Notes: generated from the letters alone by a model not told the origin. 64,000 nt of DNA from Kiloniella majae (GCF_002118315.1 NZ_MTSZ01000002.1:248001-312000), one strand, 5' to 3'; shown: positions 26,208 through 36,652, counted from the stretch's first letter. Program-made: numbers and translations.

Positions 26208-28217
26208 TTACTCGAATTCAATAATGACCTGATCAACGACAAGGCTTTCACCAGCCGAAGCAGAAACCTTGCTCACAACGAGATCTTTTTCGGCCCGAAG
26301 GATGTTTTCCATTTTCATGGCCTCGATGACTGCAAGCTCTTCACCAGCCTTTACGCTCTGCCCTTCTTCAACCGCAACAGAGACCAGAAGTCCCGGCATT
26401 GGCGACATAAGGAACTTGGACATATCAGGTGGAAGCTTTTCTGGCATCAGTTCGTTATAGGCAGCCAGACGGCTTTCAACGACCATGGCCTCAACAGTCA
26501 AGCCCGATAGAGTTAACTTAAGCGCAGGCCCTCTGCGATCAATCTGGATAACTGTCTCTTTACCATTCACTTCCCCTACGAAAACTGGTTCATGCGCAAG
26601 CCAATCACCACGGATTAAGGTTTCAAAACCATCCCCTGAGACCAAATATCCGTCATCCTGTAAATCAATAAGCACAGGATGTGCTTTACGATCAATAAAG
26701 ACCGTAAGCTCAACCGGGATATCAACGCCGGCGATACCGTTCAGATGCGCGGCAAGTGCAGTTTGTTCCGTCAGATTGGTTTGTAAAACTGCTGCAACAG
26801 AAACCAGCGTTTTGGTCTGCTCATCCGTTGCTTCAAGACCCAGGAAACCATCCGGGAATTCTTCGACAATGTAATTTGTTGTCAACCGACCTTCGACAAA
26901 GCGATCTTGAGACATAACGGCAGACAGGAAACCCATGTTATGGTTGATACCACGGATATAGTATGAATCCAGCGCTGTTCGCATTGACTCAATAGCTGAT
27001 AACCTGTCTGGGCCGTAAGTACACAGCTTGGCGATCATCGGATCATAGAACATAGAGATCTCTGATCCTTCTTCAACACCTGTATCCACACGGATCACTG
27101 GGCGGCCATTGTACTCTTCGTCTGATTCCGGTGCTTCATAACGCACAAGACGTCCGATAGAAGGCAGGAAATTCCTCAGCGGATCTTCGGCATAAACGCG
27201 GGATTCAACCGCCCAACCTTCCAGTTTGACTTCATCCTGTTTCAGGCCAAGCTTCTCACCCGCAGCAACCCTGATCATCCACTCAACAATATCAATCCCG
27301 GTGATCAACTCTGTAACAGGATGCTCAACCTGAATACGTGTGTTCATTTCCAGGAAATAAAAATTCTTGTCTTTATCAACAATGAATTCCACCGTACCGG
27401 CAGAGTGATAATTCACGGCGTGGCCAAGGGCGACGGCTTCAGATCCCATCGCCGCACGTGTTGTTTCATCCAAAAACGGGGATGGCGCTTCTTCAATAAC
27501 CTTTTGGTGACGACGTTGAATAGAACATTCCCGCTCACCAAGGTGGATGATGTTGCCGTGCTTATCGCCGATCACTTGAATTTCAATATGACGTGGCTCT
27601 TCGATGAACTTTTCAATGAAGATTCTATCGTCCCCAAAGCTGGAACGCGCTTCGTTCTGTGCAGAACGATAGCCTTCACGCGCTTCTTCGTCATTATAGG
27701 CAACACGCATTCCCTTACCACCACCACCGGCAGAGGCTTTGATCATAACGGGATAACCGATATCACTGGAAATCTTGACGGCTTCGTCAGCGTCTTCAAT
27801 CAAATCCATGTGCCCGGGAACGGTGCTCACGTTTGACTTCTTTGCGAGATGCTTGGACTCGATCTTGTCACCCATAGCACCAATTGCATTGGTTGGCGGG
27901 CCGATAAAGACAATATCAGCATCATCCAAAGCTTTCACAAATGACGCATTTTCAGACAGAAACCCAAAGCCGGGATGAACAGCCTGCGCACCTGTTTGTT
28001 TACAAGCAGCGATGATTTTCTCAATAACGAGATAACTTTCAGCAGATGCAGCAGGACCAATGTGAACAGCTTCATCGGCCATTTCCACATGGAGGGACGC
28101 CGCATCAGCATCGGAATAGACAGCAACCGTTTTGATACCCATTCTTTGGGCTGTACGGATGACGCGGCAAGCGATTTCGCCACGGTTTGCAATAAGTATT
28201 TTTTCAAACAAGGCCAC
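26208..28217 (-). CDS. pccA: propionyl-CoA carboxylase alpha subunit (biotin carboxylase + biotin carrier)
   Basis: A 669-residue acyl-CoA carboxylase alpha chain. The biotin carboxylase domain spans about 1-450 (ILIANRGEIACRVIRTA, ASAGGGGKGMRVAYND, ECSIQRRHQKVIEEAPSP, FLEMNTRIQVEHPVTE). A linker follows, then a C-terminal biotinyl domain with Lys635 in EAMKMEN, 34 residues from the end as usual. With ATP it carboxylates biotin and passes CO2 to PccB. Length fits PCC rather than methylcrotonyl-CoA carboxylase, but acetyl/propionyl specificity cannot be settled. It lies 73 bases after pccB in the same unit. Confidence 0.9.
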   Translation of the reverse strand: MALFEKILIANRGEIACRVIRTAQRMGIKTVAVYSDADAASLHVEMADEAVHIGPAASAESYLVIEKIIAACKQTGAQAVHPGFGFLSENASFVKALDDADIVFIGPPTNAIGAMGDKIESKHLAKKSNVSTVPGHMDLIEDADEAVKISSDIGYPVMIKASAGGGGKGMRVAYNDEEAREGYRSAQNEARSSFGDDRIFIEKFIEEPRHIEIQVIGDKHGNIIHLGERECSIQRRHQKVIEEAPSPFLDETTRAAMGSEAVALGHAVNYHSAGTVEFIVDKDKNFYFLEMNTRIQVEHPVTELITGIDIVEWMIRVAAGEKLGLKQDEVKLEGWAVESRVYAEDPLRNFLPSIGRLVRYEAPESDEEYNGRPVIRVDTGVEEGSEISMFYDPMIAKLCTYGPDRLSAIESMRTALDSYYIRGINHNMGFLSAVMSQDRFVEGRLTTNYIVEEFPDGFLGLEATDEQTKTLVSVAAVLQTNLTEQTALAAHLNGIAGVDIPVELTVFIDRKAHPVLIDLQDDGYLVSGDGFETLIRGDWLAHEPVFVGEVNGKETVIQIDRRGPALKLTLSGLTVEAMVVESRLAAYNELMPEKLPPDMSKFLMSPMPGLLVSVAVEEGQSVKAGEELAVIEAMKMENILRAEKDLVVSKVSASAGESLVVDQVIIEFE

Positions 28218-28290
28218 GATTTCAAGCCCCCTGATTTATGATGACACTATAAAGTCGAGATCTGTTCTTCATTGGAAACAGCTCCATCAT

Positions 28291-29823
28291 TTACAGCGGC
28301 AGATTGCTGTGTTTTTTCCAAGGATTCTGCTGCTGCTTGTTTTTAAGCATTCGCAGGGCTTTTGAAACACGACGTCTTGTGCCGTGCGGCATAATCACAT
28401 CGTCAATAAAACCACGAGACGCAGCGACAAAGGGGTTCGCAAATTTTTCGCGATACTCTTCTGTACGCTCTTCGATTTTTTCTGCGTCGCCAATATCCTG
28501 CCGGAAGATAATCTCAACAGCGCCTTTCGGCCCCATCACAGCAATTTCCGAAGTCGGCCATGCATAGTTCACATCACCGCGTAGATGTTTAGATGACATC
28601 ACATCATAAGCACCACCATAAGCTTTACGGGTAATAACCGTTACCTTAGGTACCGTTGCTTCAGCATAGGCATAAAGAAGCTTCGCGCCGTGCTTGATAA
28701 TACCGTTGTATTCCTGTGATGTACCGGGCAAGAAACCGGGAACGTCAACCAGCGTCACAAGCGGAATATTAAAACAATCACAGAAACGTACAAAGCGGGC
28801 AGCCTTGATTGACGATGCGATATCCAGACACCCGGCAAGAACCATCGGCTGGTTCGCAACGACGCCGACAGTCTCACCATCAACGCGTGCCAAACCGACC
28901 AGAATATTTCCGGCATAGTCAGGTTGAATTTCAAAAAATTCACCGTCATCGACAATTTTGCTAATAAGTTCCTGCATATCATAAGGCTTATTAGGATTAT
29001 CCGGGATCAGCGTATCCAGAGAAAACTCATCGCGATCCGCAGGATCTGCTGATGGTTTCGCCGGTGCTTTTTCTCTGTTGGATGATGGCAGAAAGCTCAT
29101 AAATCGACGAAGCTCTAACAAGGCTTCGACATCGTTTTCAAATGCGAGATCTGCAACGCCTGATTTACTGCTATGAGTGATGGCACCGCCCAGTTCTTCT
29201 GCAGTGACTTCTTCGTGGGTCACTGTTTTAACAACGTCAGGCCCCGTCACAAACATATAAGAGCTGTCTTTCACCATAAAGATGAAATCAGTCAAAGCCG
29301 GAGAATAAACTGCCCCACCTGCGCAAGGTCCCATGATCATGGAAATCTGGGGAATAACACCGGAAGCCATCGCATTGCGTTGGAAGATTTCTGCGTAGCC
29401 CGCAAGGGAATCAACGCCTTCCTGAATTCGTGCGCCACCTGAATCATTGAGACCAATAACCGGGGCCCCAACCTCCATGGCTTTATCCATGATTTTTATG
29501 ATCTTTTGCGCATGAGAAGCAGAGAGCGATCCTCCAAAAACGGTAAAATCCTGGCTGTAAACAAAAACGAGACGTCCGTTAATTGTTCCACTGCCAGTGA
29601 CGACACCGTCACCAGGGACACTTTGTTGTTCCATACCGAAGTCGACGCAACGGTGTTCTACAAACATATCCCATTCTTCAAAAGAACCTTCGTCGAGTAA
29701 GACGTCAATGCGTTCACGCGCAGTAAGTTTACCCTTACCATGCTGCGCATCAACCCGACGCTCTCCTCCACCGCTTCTGGCCGCCTGTCGCTTTGCTTCC
29801 AGCTTTTGTATGATATCCTGCAC
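28291..29823 (-). CDS. pccB: propionyl-CoA carboxylase beta subunit (carboxyltransferase)
   Basis: The protein is about 510 residues and matches Pcc[26 protein letters not shown], the [19 protein letters not shown] segment, [20 protein letters not shown], and the C-terminal [27 protein letters not shown]. It transfers the carboxyl from biotin to propionyl-CoA, making methylmalonyl-CoA. I chose the GTG at 29823 because a GGGGGA site lies six bases before it; a GTG at 29835 would add four residues. It is cotranscribed with pccA. Confidence 0.92.
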   Translation of the reverse strand: MQDIIQKLEAKRQAARSGGGERRVDAQHGKGKLTARERIDVLLDEGSFEEWDMFVEHRCVDFGMEQQSVPGDGVVTGSGTINGRLVFVYSQDFTVFGGSLSASHAQKIIKIMDKAMEVGAPVIGLNDSGGARIQEGVDSLAGYAEIFQRNAMASGVIPQISMIMGPCAGGAVYSPALTDFIFMVKDSSYMFVTGPDVVKTVTHEEVTAEELGGAITHSSKSGVADLAFENDVEALLELRRFMSFLPSSNREKAPAKPSADPADRDEFSLDTLIPDNPNKPYDMQELISKIVDDGEFFEIQPDYAGNILVGLARVDGETVGVVANQPMVLAGCLDIASSIKAARFVRFCDCFNIPLVTLVDVPGFLPGTSQEYNGIIKHGAKLLYAYAEATVPKVTVITRKAYGGAYDVMSSKHLRGDVNYAWPTSEIAVMGPKGAVEIIFRQDIGDAEKIEERTEEYREKFANPFVAASRGFIDDVIMPHGTRRRVSKALRMLKNKQQQNPWKKHSNLPL

Positions 29824-29938
29824 GTGTTCCCCCACGTTGTTATGTCATCAATTTCGAGGCGCAGTTTTGCACTGCGATATTTAACAGGACGTAATTGATA
29901 GCACGTAGGGTTTAACGATACTAGTACTCTGTAACTAG

Positions 29939-30652
29939 TCAGTCATGAATTAGACTTAAAAATTTCATTGCAGTGCGAAATTCAGTTAAAATATTTACAT
30001 GACGCTGCTCGGCTTCTTCATCAGCCCCCCAGCGTTCGATTTGAAATTTTTCATGTAAAAGTACGGCTTCTATAGCCTTTTCAACATCTATATGATTTTT
30101 CAACAACGCCAAACCAACAATCAAAGAACCGCCCGTTCTGACTATGGTTGATAAGGCTGCCAACTCCATATTGGGAAAACTGCACACAGCTTTTTTAAGC
30201 GCAGATACGGCACTTTCGGGCTGTTCAACACTCAAAAGACCACTGGTCGTTGCTAAAGGCGCATCAAATGTCAGTGCGGCCCAATCGAGTAACGGTTGCC
30301 ATACCTCTTTTTGTCGATCCTGAAGTTCAGGCATGCTGTCATCCCAATAACAAAGCAAATCGTGCCCGGCATACTCACCAATGCCTTCTTCAGCCTGTAA
30401 TCTTTCCTTACCAACCCAATCAATGGCCGTACAGGCAAGCGTCATCATCGGCATTGTCGCCGCATCAATTTCCTTTTCCTGCGCGTCCCATTCCGCAGCA
30501 ACGGCTTCGGCTAGCTGTAAAGTTGGAAATAATAACGGAAGCTGTTCTGGCGTTTTAACAACACGTCCATCAAGAAGAACAACAAAGCCCTCGTCCGAAG
30601 CTTCGGCTGTCGCCTGTTTATAAAATCGTTTTAAAGCAAGTGTAGAAGACAT
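29939..30652 (-). CDS. ATP12 family F1-ATPase assembly chaperone
   Basis: A 237-residue ATP12 protein, with LKRFYKQATAEASDEGFVVLLDGRVVKTPEQLPLLFPT at the N-terminus and the conserved DLLCYWDD and QPLLDWA segments. Mitochondrial Atp12 binds the alpha subunit of F1 during assembly; the alphaproteobacterial homologue is assumed to do the same. It is followed by pccBA after about 100 bases and preceded by a HAD phosphatase, the usual order in the class. Confidence 0.9.
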   Translation of the reverse strand: MSSTLALKRFYKQATAEASDEGFVVLLDGRVVKTPEQLPLLFPTLQLAEAVAAEWDAQEKEIDAATMPMMTLACTAIDWVGKERLQAEEGIGEYAGHDLLCYWDDSMPELQDRQKEVWQPLLDWAALTFDAPLATTSGLLSVEQPESAVSALKKAVCSFPNMELAALSTIVRTGGSLIVGLALLKNHIDVEKAIEAVLLHEKFQIERWGADEEAEQRHVNILTEFRTAMKFLSLIHD

Positions 30653-30702
30653 CAGTTCAGTCTATTCATTAGTTAAGATTAAACAGCTGGTTTTCACAAT
30701 TT

Positions 30703-31380
30703 CTATTGTACCAGATCAACAAAGCGTTCGGGAAGTTCTTCGCAGGAATTCACAACGATATGGGCGCCCGCATCAAACAATGCCTGTGTTTCATGATACC
30801 CCCAGGAAACGCCAACAGCAGATACACCCGCCGCACGTGCCATTTCAATATCATACGTTGTATCACCAATCATGACTGTATCTTTTGGATCAACACCATT
30901 TTCCGCCATAGCCTGATAGAGAATTTCTGGATGTGGTTTACTTGGCCCATCATCCGCCGTTTTCAAAGTCACAAAGTGATCCTGAAATCCGTGATGATCG
31001 AGACTCTTTTTAAGTCCCCGCAAATTTTTACCCGTCGCGATAGCCAATAGCGTTTCTGGTTGATCCAGACGTTGCAACATTTCACGCACACCGTCAAAAA
31101 CTGGCTCTTCAAAACAGGGCTTTTGCCGGGCCTCAACAAAAGATTCCCGATAGGAATCCGAAACCTTGCAAGCCAACTCCCAGCTAGCATCCCTGGGCAA
31201 CATCTCGGCCACTGCATATTCCAACTTCAGTCCAACAATACGGCGAACATCTTCCAGAGTAGGTTCAGAAAGACCATTTACTGTGAAAGCTTCGATCATG
31301 TTTTTATGAATATTGAACTGACTATCAACAAGCGTGCCGTCAAAATCAAAAATAACCAGTTTAAAAGGTTGCCTTGGCAC
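30703..31380 (-). CDS. HAD superfamily hydrolase, phosphoglycolate phosphatase-like
   Basis: A 225-residue HAD-IA phosphatase: nucleophile motif DFDGTLVDS (11-19), motif II around LAIATGK (Thr), motif III Lys in GPSKPHPE, and motif IV GDTTYDIEMARAAG. The cap lies between the first and second motifs. Such proteins hydrolyse phosphoglycolate or other small phosphates. It sits between rluC and the ATP12 gene, a conserved neighbourhood. Confidence 0.87.
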   Translation of the reverse strand: MPRQPFKLVIFDFDGTLVDSQFNIHKNMIEAFTVNGLSEPTLEDVRRIVGLKLEYAVAEMLPRDASWELACKVSDSYRESFVEARQKPCFEEPVFDGVREMLQRLDQPETLLAIATGKNLRGLKKSLDHHGFQDHFVTLKTADDGPSKPHPEILYQAMAENGVDPKDTVMIGDTTYDIEMARAAGVSAVGVSWGYHETQALFDAGAHIVVNSCEELPERFVDLVQ

Positions 31381-31433
31381 CTCTACCTCACTTTAAATTC
31401 GCCACGAACTAATCAGGATTAACACTGTTGGGG

Positions 31434-32492
31434 TTAGTGTTCTTTGGATTTATAAAAATCTCTCAATTCACGTGGTGGGCAGTGGGCAAGATCCCCGGCA
31501 TAGCCTTCGAGCAAATCAACGGCATCATCACCATGTCCTTGTTTGAAGCCCAATGTCTTCCAAGCATCAACCATATGCGGGGAAAGGTCTGCTTTTACCC
31601 TCAACGTTGTACCATCTTCAGGATGAGGAACAGCAATTTCCCGGGCATGGAGCATCATGTCTTTTGAAATTTTGTTTCCCAATGGATAAGCATCTTTGCC
31701 TCCGTACTTGCCATCCCCTAGGATTGGGGCCTCAAGTGCGCCACAATGCGCACGCAGTTGGTGTGTACGACCAGTCAAAGGCATCAGCGCAACCCAGGCT
31801 GCTTTACGTCCGACCTTATCAATCATGCTATAAAGAGTCAGTGCTTCTTTCCCGGTATCATAATCGATCACCATCTTTTCGCCCTGCGCGCCAGCCTGTT
31901 TTTCCAATGGCAGATAAATCCACCCCTTCTTCTGCGGCGGGACAGCAGCAACAAGCGCCCAATAGACTTTCTTAGCTGTTTTGCCTTTAAACGATTTGGT
32001 CAGAATACGGGCAGAATTTGCATTACGCGCAAGGAGTAGAACACCACTGGTATCTTTATCCAGCCGATGCACCAAACGCGGCTTTTCCTGTTTGTCATAA
32101 CAGAGAGCTTCGAGCATGCCATCCAGGTGTTTGCTTTGTCCCGTTCCACCTTGTACAGCCAAACCAGCAGGCTTATTCAATGCAATAACAGAATCATCTC
32201 TGTAGATCACCATATCCCTGACATACTGAATTTCTTCGGGGCTCATGGTCGGTTCATTTCTGCGTGGGCGATTATCAGTGGAACGATCTGGAACTGGTGG
32301 AACCCGAATTTCCTGCCCCGGTTCTAGCCGAGATGAGGCTTTTGCACGCTTGCCATCAATACGGATCTGGCCTTTACGCAACATTTTCTCGACCTGGATA
32401 TAACTAAAAGCCGGGTAGTGCTTTTTGAACCAACGATCAAGACGTACGCCGCCATCATCTGTTCCAACTTTAACCATGGTAACGGCACTCAT
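31434..32492 (-). CDS. rluC: RluC/RluD family 23S rRNA pseudouridine synthase
   Basis: A 352-residue protein. An N-terminal S4 RNA-binding domain (about 15-70, RLDRWFKKHYPAFSYIQVEKML) is followed by the catalytic domain with Asp in HRLDKDTSGVLLLARN and the GRTHQLRAHC loop. The family turns uridines in 23S rRNA to pseudouridine (positions near 955, 2504 and 2580 for RluC). The C-terminal ~30-residue tail is longer than usual. It overlaps crcB by four bases. Confidence 0.9.
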   Translation of the reverse strand: MSAVTMVKVGTDDGGVRLDRWFKKHYPAFSYIQVEKMLRKGQIRIDGKRAKASSRLEPGQEIRVPPVPDRSTDNRPRRNEPTMSPEEIQYVRDMVIYRDDSVIALNKPAGLAVQGGTGQSKHLDGMLEALCYDKQEKPRLVHRLDKDTSGVLLLARNANSARILTKSFKGKTAKKVYWALVAAVPPQKKGWIYLPLEKQAGAQGEKMVIDYDTGKEALTLYSMIDKVGRKAAWVALMPLTGRTHQLRAHCGALEAPILGDGKYGGKDAYPLGNKISKDMMLHAREIAVPHPEDGTTLRVKADLSPHMVDAWKTLGFKQGHGDDAVDLLEGYAGDLAHCPPRELRDFYKSKEH

Positions 32493-32869
32493 ACGACAAA
32501 AGACCTCATTAGATAATATCCAGCAACAAAGGCTGCTATAGAGAGAAAGACAGATAAAGACAAGTACAAGGCTGCCAATCCAATGGCATCACGCTGGAAA
32601 AGAACAACAACATCCATCGAAAAGGTCGAAAAAGTTGTAAATGCGCCCAACAGGCCAACGGTCAAAAAAGCCCTCAGTTCCTGCGATACAAGATCACCAA
32701 CACCAATCAAGGGAACAAGTATGCCCATCGCAAACGAGCCAACGATATTCACTGTCAAAGTACCAACAGGGATCATGGTTCCCACCATAGTACCCATCGT
32801 AATAATGACCAGATATCGTCCCATTGCCCCGATCGCACCACCAAGGGCAACTGCTGCCAGCATTTTCAT
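32489..32869 (-). CDS. crcB: fluoride channel CrcB/Fluc
   Basis: A 126-residue, four-helix membrane protein with the Fluc marks: GGAIGAMGRYLVI near the start, NIVGSFAMGIL with the key Asn, and the GLLGAFTTFSTFS segment of the fluoride path. It exports fluoride as a dual-topology dimer. Its overlap with rluC is standard in this class. I looked for a fluoride riboswitch upstream and saw no consensus. Confidence 0.92.
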   Translation of the reverse strand: MKMLAAVALGGAIGAMGRYLVIITMGTMVGTMIPVGTLTVNIVGSFAMGILVPLIGVGDLVSQELRAFLTVGLLGAFTTFSTFSMDVVVLFQRDAIGLAALYLSLSVFLSIAAFVAGYYLMRSFVV

Positions 32870-33041
32870 TACGTACCTGCCAAAATGATCAAATAGGAAT
32901 AATCAAACCAGAATGACCCAAGAACAAATCTTTGCAAAAGTGACTGCTCAATCCAGCCGCACCTGTGCATCCAGTTCTAACTAACAAATATGAGGCAGCT
33001 TGGCAAAATAAGAGAAATGGCTTTTCTATTTGTGTAACAGC

Positions 33042-33719
33042 CTAGGCTGCCTTTTCACTTTCGCCATTTTCGCGGGGATCACGCAACCAGGACAACAGTT
33101 CGTCTGTTTCCATCATGTATACGCCCATACGCCCGAGTTCGTGAAGACCTTGTTCCGTCGCATTACACAAAGCGTCCGGAACAACAATAACCCGGAAATC
33201 ACGTGCACTTGCTTCGTAAATCGTTGCCCGTGTTGCAGTGGTAAATGAGAACCCGCAAAGAACCAGTGTGTTTACACCACGCGCTTTAAGCTCATTTTCC
33301 AATGGCGTGTCATGAAACGCTCCCCAACGCGGACGATAGAAAATTGATTCGTTCTCGCCAATTTCCTGGAACTTGCCATCAAAAAGGAGATCCGGGTTAA
33401 TGCGAACTTCTTTGCCTTCAGGCTGGATTTCATCAACCAGTTCCGCACCAAGGCTTCCCGGCATAAAGATACGCAACCCTTCTTCTACTGCCGTACGACG
33501 ACAGAGATCAACATTTGACCCATCCGTTTTATAAAGACGGATAGAATGATAAACCGGGGCTAGACGGTCACGAAAGCCCTGAACCAATTTTTCCATTGCA
33601 GGAATGGCGCGGGAAAGACCGGATGCTCGGATAGGAGAACTTGGGAGGATATAATCTCGCTGCGCAGATAGAGAAATGAGTGCCACATGATCTTTTTGCG
33701 GACGAATATAATCTGGCAT
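33042..33719 (-). CDS. isochorismatase-fold protein lacking the catalytic triad
   Basis: The protein is 225 residues from the ATG at 33719; the frame is open to 33821, but the extra part is not conserved-looking. The fold is that of cysteine hydrolases: AFHDTPLENELKARGVNTLVL and VIVVPDALC near the C-terminus. The three catalytic positions differ. Asp of the D-x-Q start is Ser18 (SAQRDY), the Lys before the SAF-like segment is Arg129, and the nucleophile Cys after G-x-x-T is Ala162 (FTTATRAT). It probably does not hydrolyse by the usual mechanism and may bind a ligand or partner. Confidence 0.75.
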   Translation of the reverse strand: MPDYIRPQKDHVALISLSAQRDYILPSSPIRASGLSRAIPAMEKLVQGFRDRLAPVYHSIRLYKTDGSNVDLCRRTAVEEGLRIFMPGSLGAELVDEIQPEGKEVRINPDLLFDGKFQEIGENESIFYRPRWGAFHDTPLENELKARGVNTLVLCGFSFTTATRATIYEASARDFRVIVVPDALCNATEQGLHELGRMGVYMMETDELLSWLRDPRENGESEKAA

Positions 33720-33872
33720 TGCTGGCTTTACCCTCTTGGAACGCGGTCTGTGTTTTTCGACACAAGAACTAGTTTTAGGATTTCTGCCTACAAATAACAC
33801 CAAAATGTCGCACCTTTGCAATCATCAGATATACATGGCAGGCACGCAGTTTTTGCATTCCTTGGTTAATTC

Positions 33873-35165
33873 TCAGGGTTTCTGCCGCTCTTGGCGCAAC
33901 TTGTCCCAGTAAAGAAGCCGTTTTTTTACGTCTCGTTCAAAGCCTCTTTCCACGGGTTGGTAGAAATTATGACGGGGCATATTATCCGGAAAGTAGTTTT
34001 GCCCGGAAAAACCATCCTGTGCATCATGATCATAAGCATAGTTTTTTCCGTAACCGAGATCTTTCATCATTTTGGTCGGTGCATTTAGAATATGCATCGG
34101 CGGAGAAAGAGATCCGGTTTCTTTTGCAGATCGAACACTACTTTTATAAGCAGCATAAGCCGCATTGGATTTCGGCGCTGTACCAAGATAGATTACGGCT
34201 TGAGCCAGAGCCAATTCTCCCTCTGGAGATCCTAAACGCTCGAAAGATTGCCATGCATGCAGCGCCTGCGACATTGCATTGGGATCTGCAAGACCGATAT
34301 CTTCAACAGCAAACCTTAAAAGTCTTCGCGCGATATAATTGGGATCTTCTCCGCCTGCCAGCATTCGTGCCAACCAATAAAGCGCTGCGTCACAATCAGA
34401 TCCACGAAGCGATTTATGCAGGGCTGATATTAGATTATAATGCCCTTCCTGGCCTTTATCATAAATCGGCGCACGTTTTTGAATAACCGTTGCCAGATCT
34501 CCGGTATCCAAAGCATCACCCGGTGGCAGTGTAAAGAGTTCTTCTGCCATGTTCAAAAGGTAACGGCCGTCACCATCTGCCATGGCAATAACCGATTGCC
34601 GAGCTTCACCTGTAAGGGGTAATTCAAACCCCATTTCCTGTTCTGCTCGTATTAAAAGACCATCCATCCCCTCCTCATCTATGCGCTTGAGCACCATGAC
34701 TTGAGAGCGAGATAAGAGCGCCGCATTTAGCTCAAAAGAAGGATTTTCAGTCGTCGCCCCAACGAGAACAATGGTGCCATCTTCCATGTAGGGAAGGAAA
34801 CTATCCTGCTGCGCCCTGTTAAAGCGATGGATTTCATCAATAAATAGCAGCGTGCCTTGCCCCATCGCCTTTCGTTCGCGTGCTTTTTCAAAGATCTTGC
34901 GCAGGTCAGCAACGCCGGAAAAAATGGCCGATAGTGGCTCAAAGTGAAGATCAGTAACATCAGCCAGCAATCGCGCAATTGTGGTTTTTCCACACCCCGG
35001 CGTTCCCCATAAAATCATGGAGGCCAAACGTTGTGCCCGAACCATACGCCCAATTGGACCGTTTTCACCAACAAGGTGATCTTGCCCGACAACCTGATCC
35101 AGTGTCTGCGGACGCAAGCGGTCCGCCAGTGGCCTTGATGTTGGATCTTCGAATAAACCAACCAC
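33873..35165 (-). CDS. rarA: replication-associated recombination protein A (RarA/MgsA)
   Basis: A 430-residue AAA+ protein of the RarA/Mgs1/WRNIP1 family: PLADRLRPQTLDQVVGQ, Walker A GTPGCGKTT, Walker B LLFIDEIHRFNRAQQD, sensor VLVGATTENPSFELN. The C-terminal helical domain ends in RHNFYQPVERGFE. It acts at stalled replication forks. It sits between degQ and the isochorismatase-like gene, a common alphaproteobacterial order. Confidence 0.92.
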   Translation of the reverse strand: MVGLFEDPTSRPLADRLRPQTLDQVVGQDHLVGENGPIGRMVRAQRLASMILWGTPGCGKTTIARLLADVTDLHFEPLSAIFSGVADLRKIFEKARERKAMGQGTLLFIDEIHRFNRAQQDSFLPYMEDGTIVLVGATTENPSFELNAALLSRSQVMVLKRIDEEGMDGLLIRAEQEMGFELPLTGEARQSVIAMADGDGRYLLNMAEELFTLPPGDALDTGDLATVIQKRAPIYDKGQEGHYNLISALHKSLRGSDCDAALYWLARMLAGGEDPNYIARRLLRFAVEDIGLADPNAMSQALHAWQSFERLGSPEGELALAQAVIYLGTAPKSNAAYAAYKSSVRSAKETGSLSPPMHILNAPTKMMKDLGYGKNYAYDHDAQDGFSGQNYFPDNMPRHNFYQPVERGFERDVKKRLLYWDKLRQERQKP

Positions 35166-35215
35166 TTAATATGTTCCTTGTGGCATCATCATTCCCATAA
35201 CGTTAGGAATAGACA

Positions 35216-36652
35216 CTAGCGTTTTAATTCGAGCGTTCTCTTACGCCCTTCTCGACTGATAACCAACGTCCAGCTCTTTGTTTTTTTATTTAAAGCCTTT
35301 TTAACGTCGGCAACTCTGTTGATTTGAACACCGTTTACATTCAGCAGAATATCTTGTGGCTGCAGACTTATTTGATGAGCGGGGCTTCTTCGCGCAACAT
35401 TTTTCACCATGACCCCTTCCCACAAGCTTCCAAGATGTAACTCTTCTGCAACTGCAGGCGAGAGATTGGTAAGAATAGAACCAGCCAAGGGGTTTGAACC
35501 TCGAATTTCTTGTTCATTCCTTTTTGGCGTTTCAGGGGCCGGACTTGCCAGATAAGTAACCGTTTTTGCTTTACGCCCTCTCCAAAGCTCTAGTTCAACT
35601 TTTTCACCGACAGGGATTGTCGCAATGCGGAACCGAAGAGATTCAACATTGATCACTTCTTTCCCCCCAACAGATAAAATAACATCCCCCCCACGAATAC
35701 CTGCCTTGTCAGCGGGTCCGCCGGGGTAAACATTACTCACAACAACACCACCGGGGCGATTCAGACCAAAACCAAGAGCCAGATCAGCATTCAAATCCTG
35801 CCCTGCAATACCGGGCCAGGCACGAACCAGCTCTCTCCCCTGTTCTGCAGAATGTATAACGGTGCGAACCATATTAGCCGGAATGGCAAAACCAATACCA
35901 ATCGAACCGCCATTCCTTGAGGAAGAGAAGATCGCCGTGTTAATTCCCAAAAGCTTACCATCCAATGTAACCAAGGCACCCCCAGAGTTCCCGGGATTAA
36001 TGGCTGCATCTGTCTGGATAAAGAACTGAAAGTCCGCCACCCCGACCTGTGTCCGTGCCAGTGCAGAAACAATCCCGCTGGTGACGGTTTGGCCCACACC
36101 AAAAGGATTACCAATCGCGAGGACAAGATCACCAACATCAATTGTGTCAGAATCCATCAACTCCAGAGTTGGTAGCTTTTCGCCCTGAGTATCAATTTTC
36201 AGTATTGCCAGATCTGTATCTTTATCACTAAGAACCAATTCAGCAGAGAACTCCCGGCGATCTGCCAGAACAACCTGAATTTCAGTTGCAGAGTCGATGA
36301 CATGGTGATTCGTAACAATCAACCCATTTTCGCGAACGATCACACCCGATCCCAAGGATTTCCCCATCCGCTTTCTTTCACGACCCGGTAAGTTGTTACC
36401 AAAGAACTTACGAAAAAAAGGATCGTTGAATAGTGATGGAACTGCACGTTCTTTGACCAACGTTTTGGTGAAGATATTGACCACGGCTGGTGACGTCTGT
36501 TTCACAACGGGTGAGAAGCTCAAATTTATCTGCGCCTGACTAGTTGGCACCGTTTGTGCGGAAACAGAAGAAACAGACAGGTTATTCTGAATCAAAAATA
36601 ACGCCATGATTGACAGGAAAACTGGCAATAGATTTGTAGGCAGAATACGCAT
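35216..36652 (-). CDS. degQ: periplasmic serine protease DegP/DegQ family (Do)
   Basis: The protein is 478 residues from the ATG at 36652, where AAGGAA lies 9 bases upstream; the frame open to 36805 has no such support. The signal peptide ends near SAQT (residue 32). The trypsin-like domain carries His117 (TNHHV), Asp147 (DTDLAI) and Ser223 (GNSGGA). Two PDZ domains follow, the first around GGVVVSNVYPGGPADKAGI and the second near the C-terminus (RRSPAHQISLQPQDILLNV). It degrades and refolds damaged envelope proteins. Confidence 0.92.
   Translation of the reverse strand: MRILPTNLLPVFLSIMALFLIQNNLSVSSVSAQTVPTSQAQINLSFSPVVKQTSPAVVNIFTKTLVKERAVPSLFNDPFFRKFFGNNLPGRERKRMGKSLGSGVIVRENGLIVTNHHVIDSATEIQVVLADRREFSAELVLSDKDTDLAILKIDTQGEKLPTLELMDSDTIDVGDLVLAIGNPFGVGQTVTSGIVSALARTQVGVADFQFFIQTDAAINPGNSGGALVTLDGKLLGINTAIFSSSRNGGSIGIGFAIPANMVRTVIHSAEQGRELVRAWPGIAGQDLNADLALGFGLNRPGGVVVSNVYPGGPADKAGIRGGDVILSVGGKEVINVESLRFRIATIPVGEKVELELWRGRKAKTVTYLASPAPETPKRNEQEIRGSNPLAGSILTNLSPAVAEELHLGSLWEGVMVKNVARRSPAHQISLQPQDILLNVNGVQINRVADVKKALNKKTKSWTLVISREGRKRTLELKR

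Noticed and set aside
3803-32869. functional link between the haloacetate dehalogenase-like gene and crcB
   Set aside because: They lie 28 kb apart, and crcB sits in its usual rluC neighbourhood found in many genomes without dehalogenases.
32870-33041. possible fluoride riboswitch before crcB
   Set aside because: The expected conserved GG-GATGG and pseudoknot segments were not found on the minus strand.
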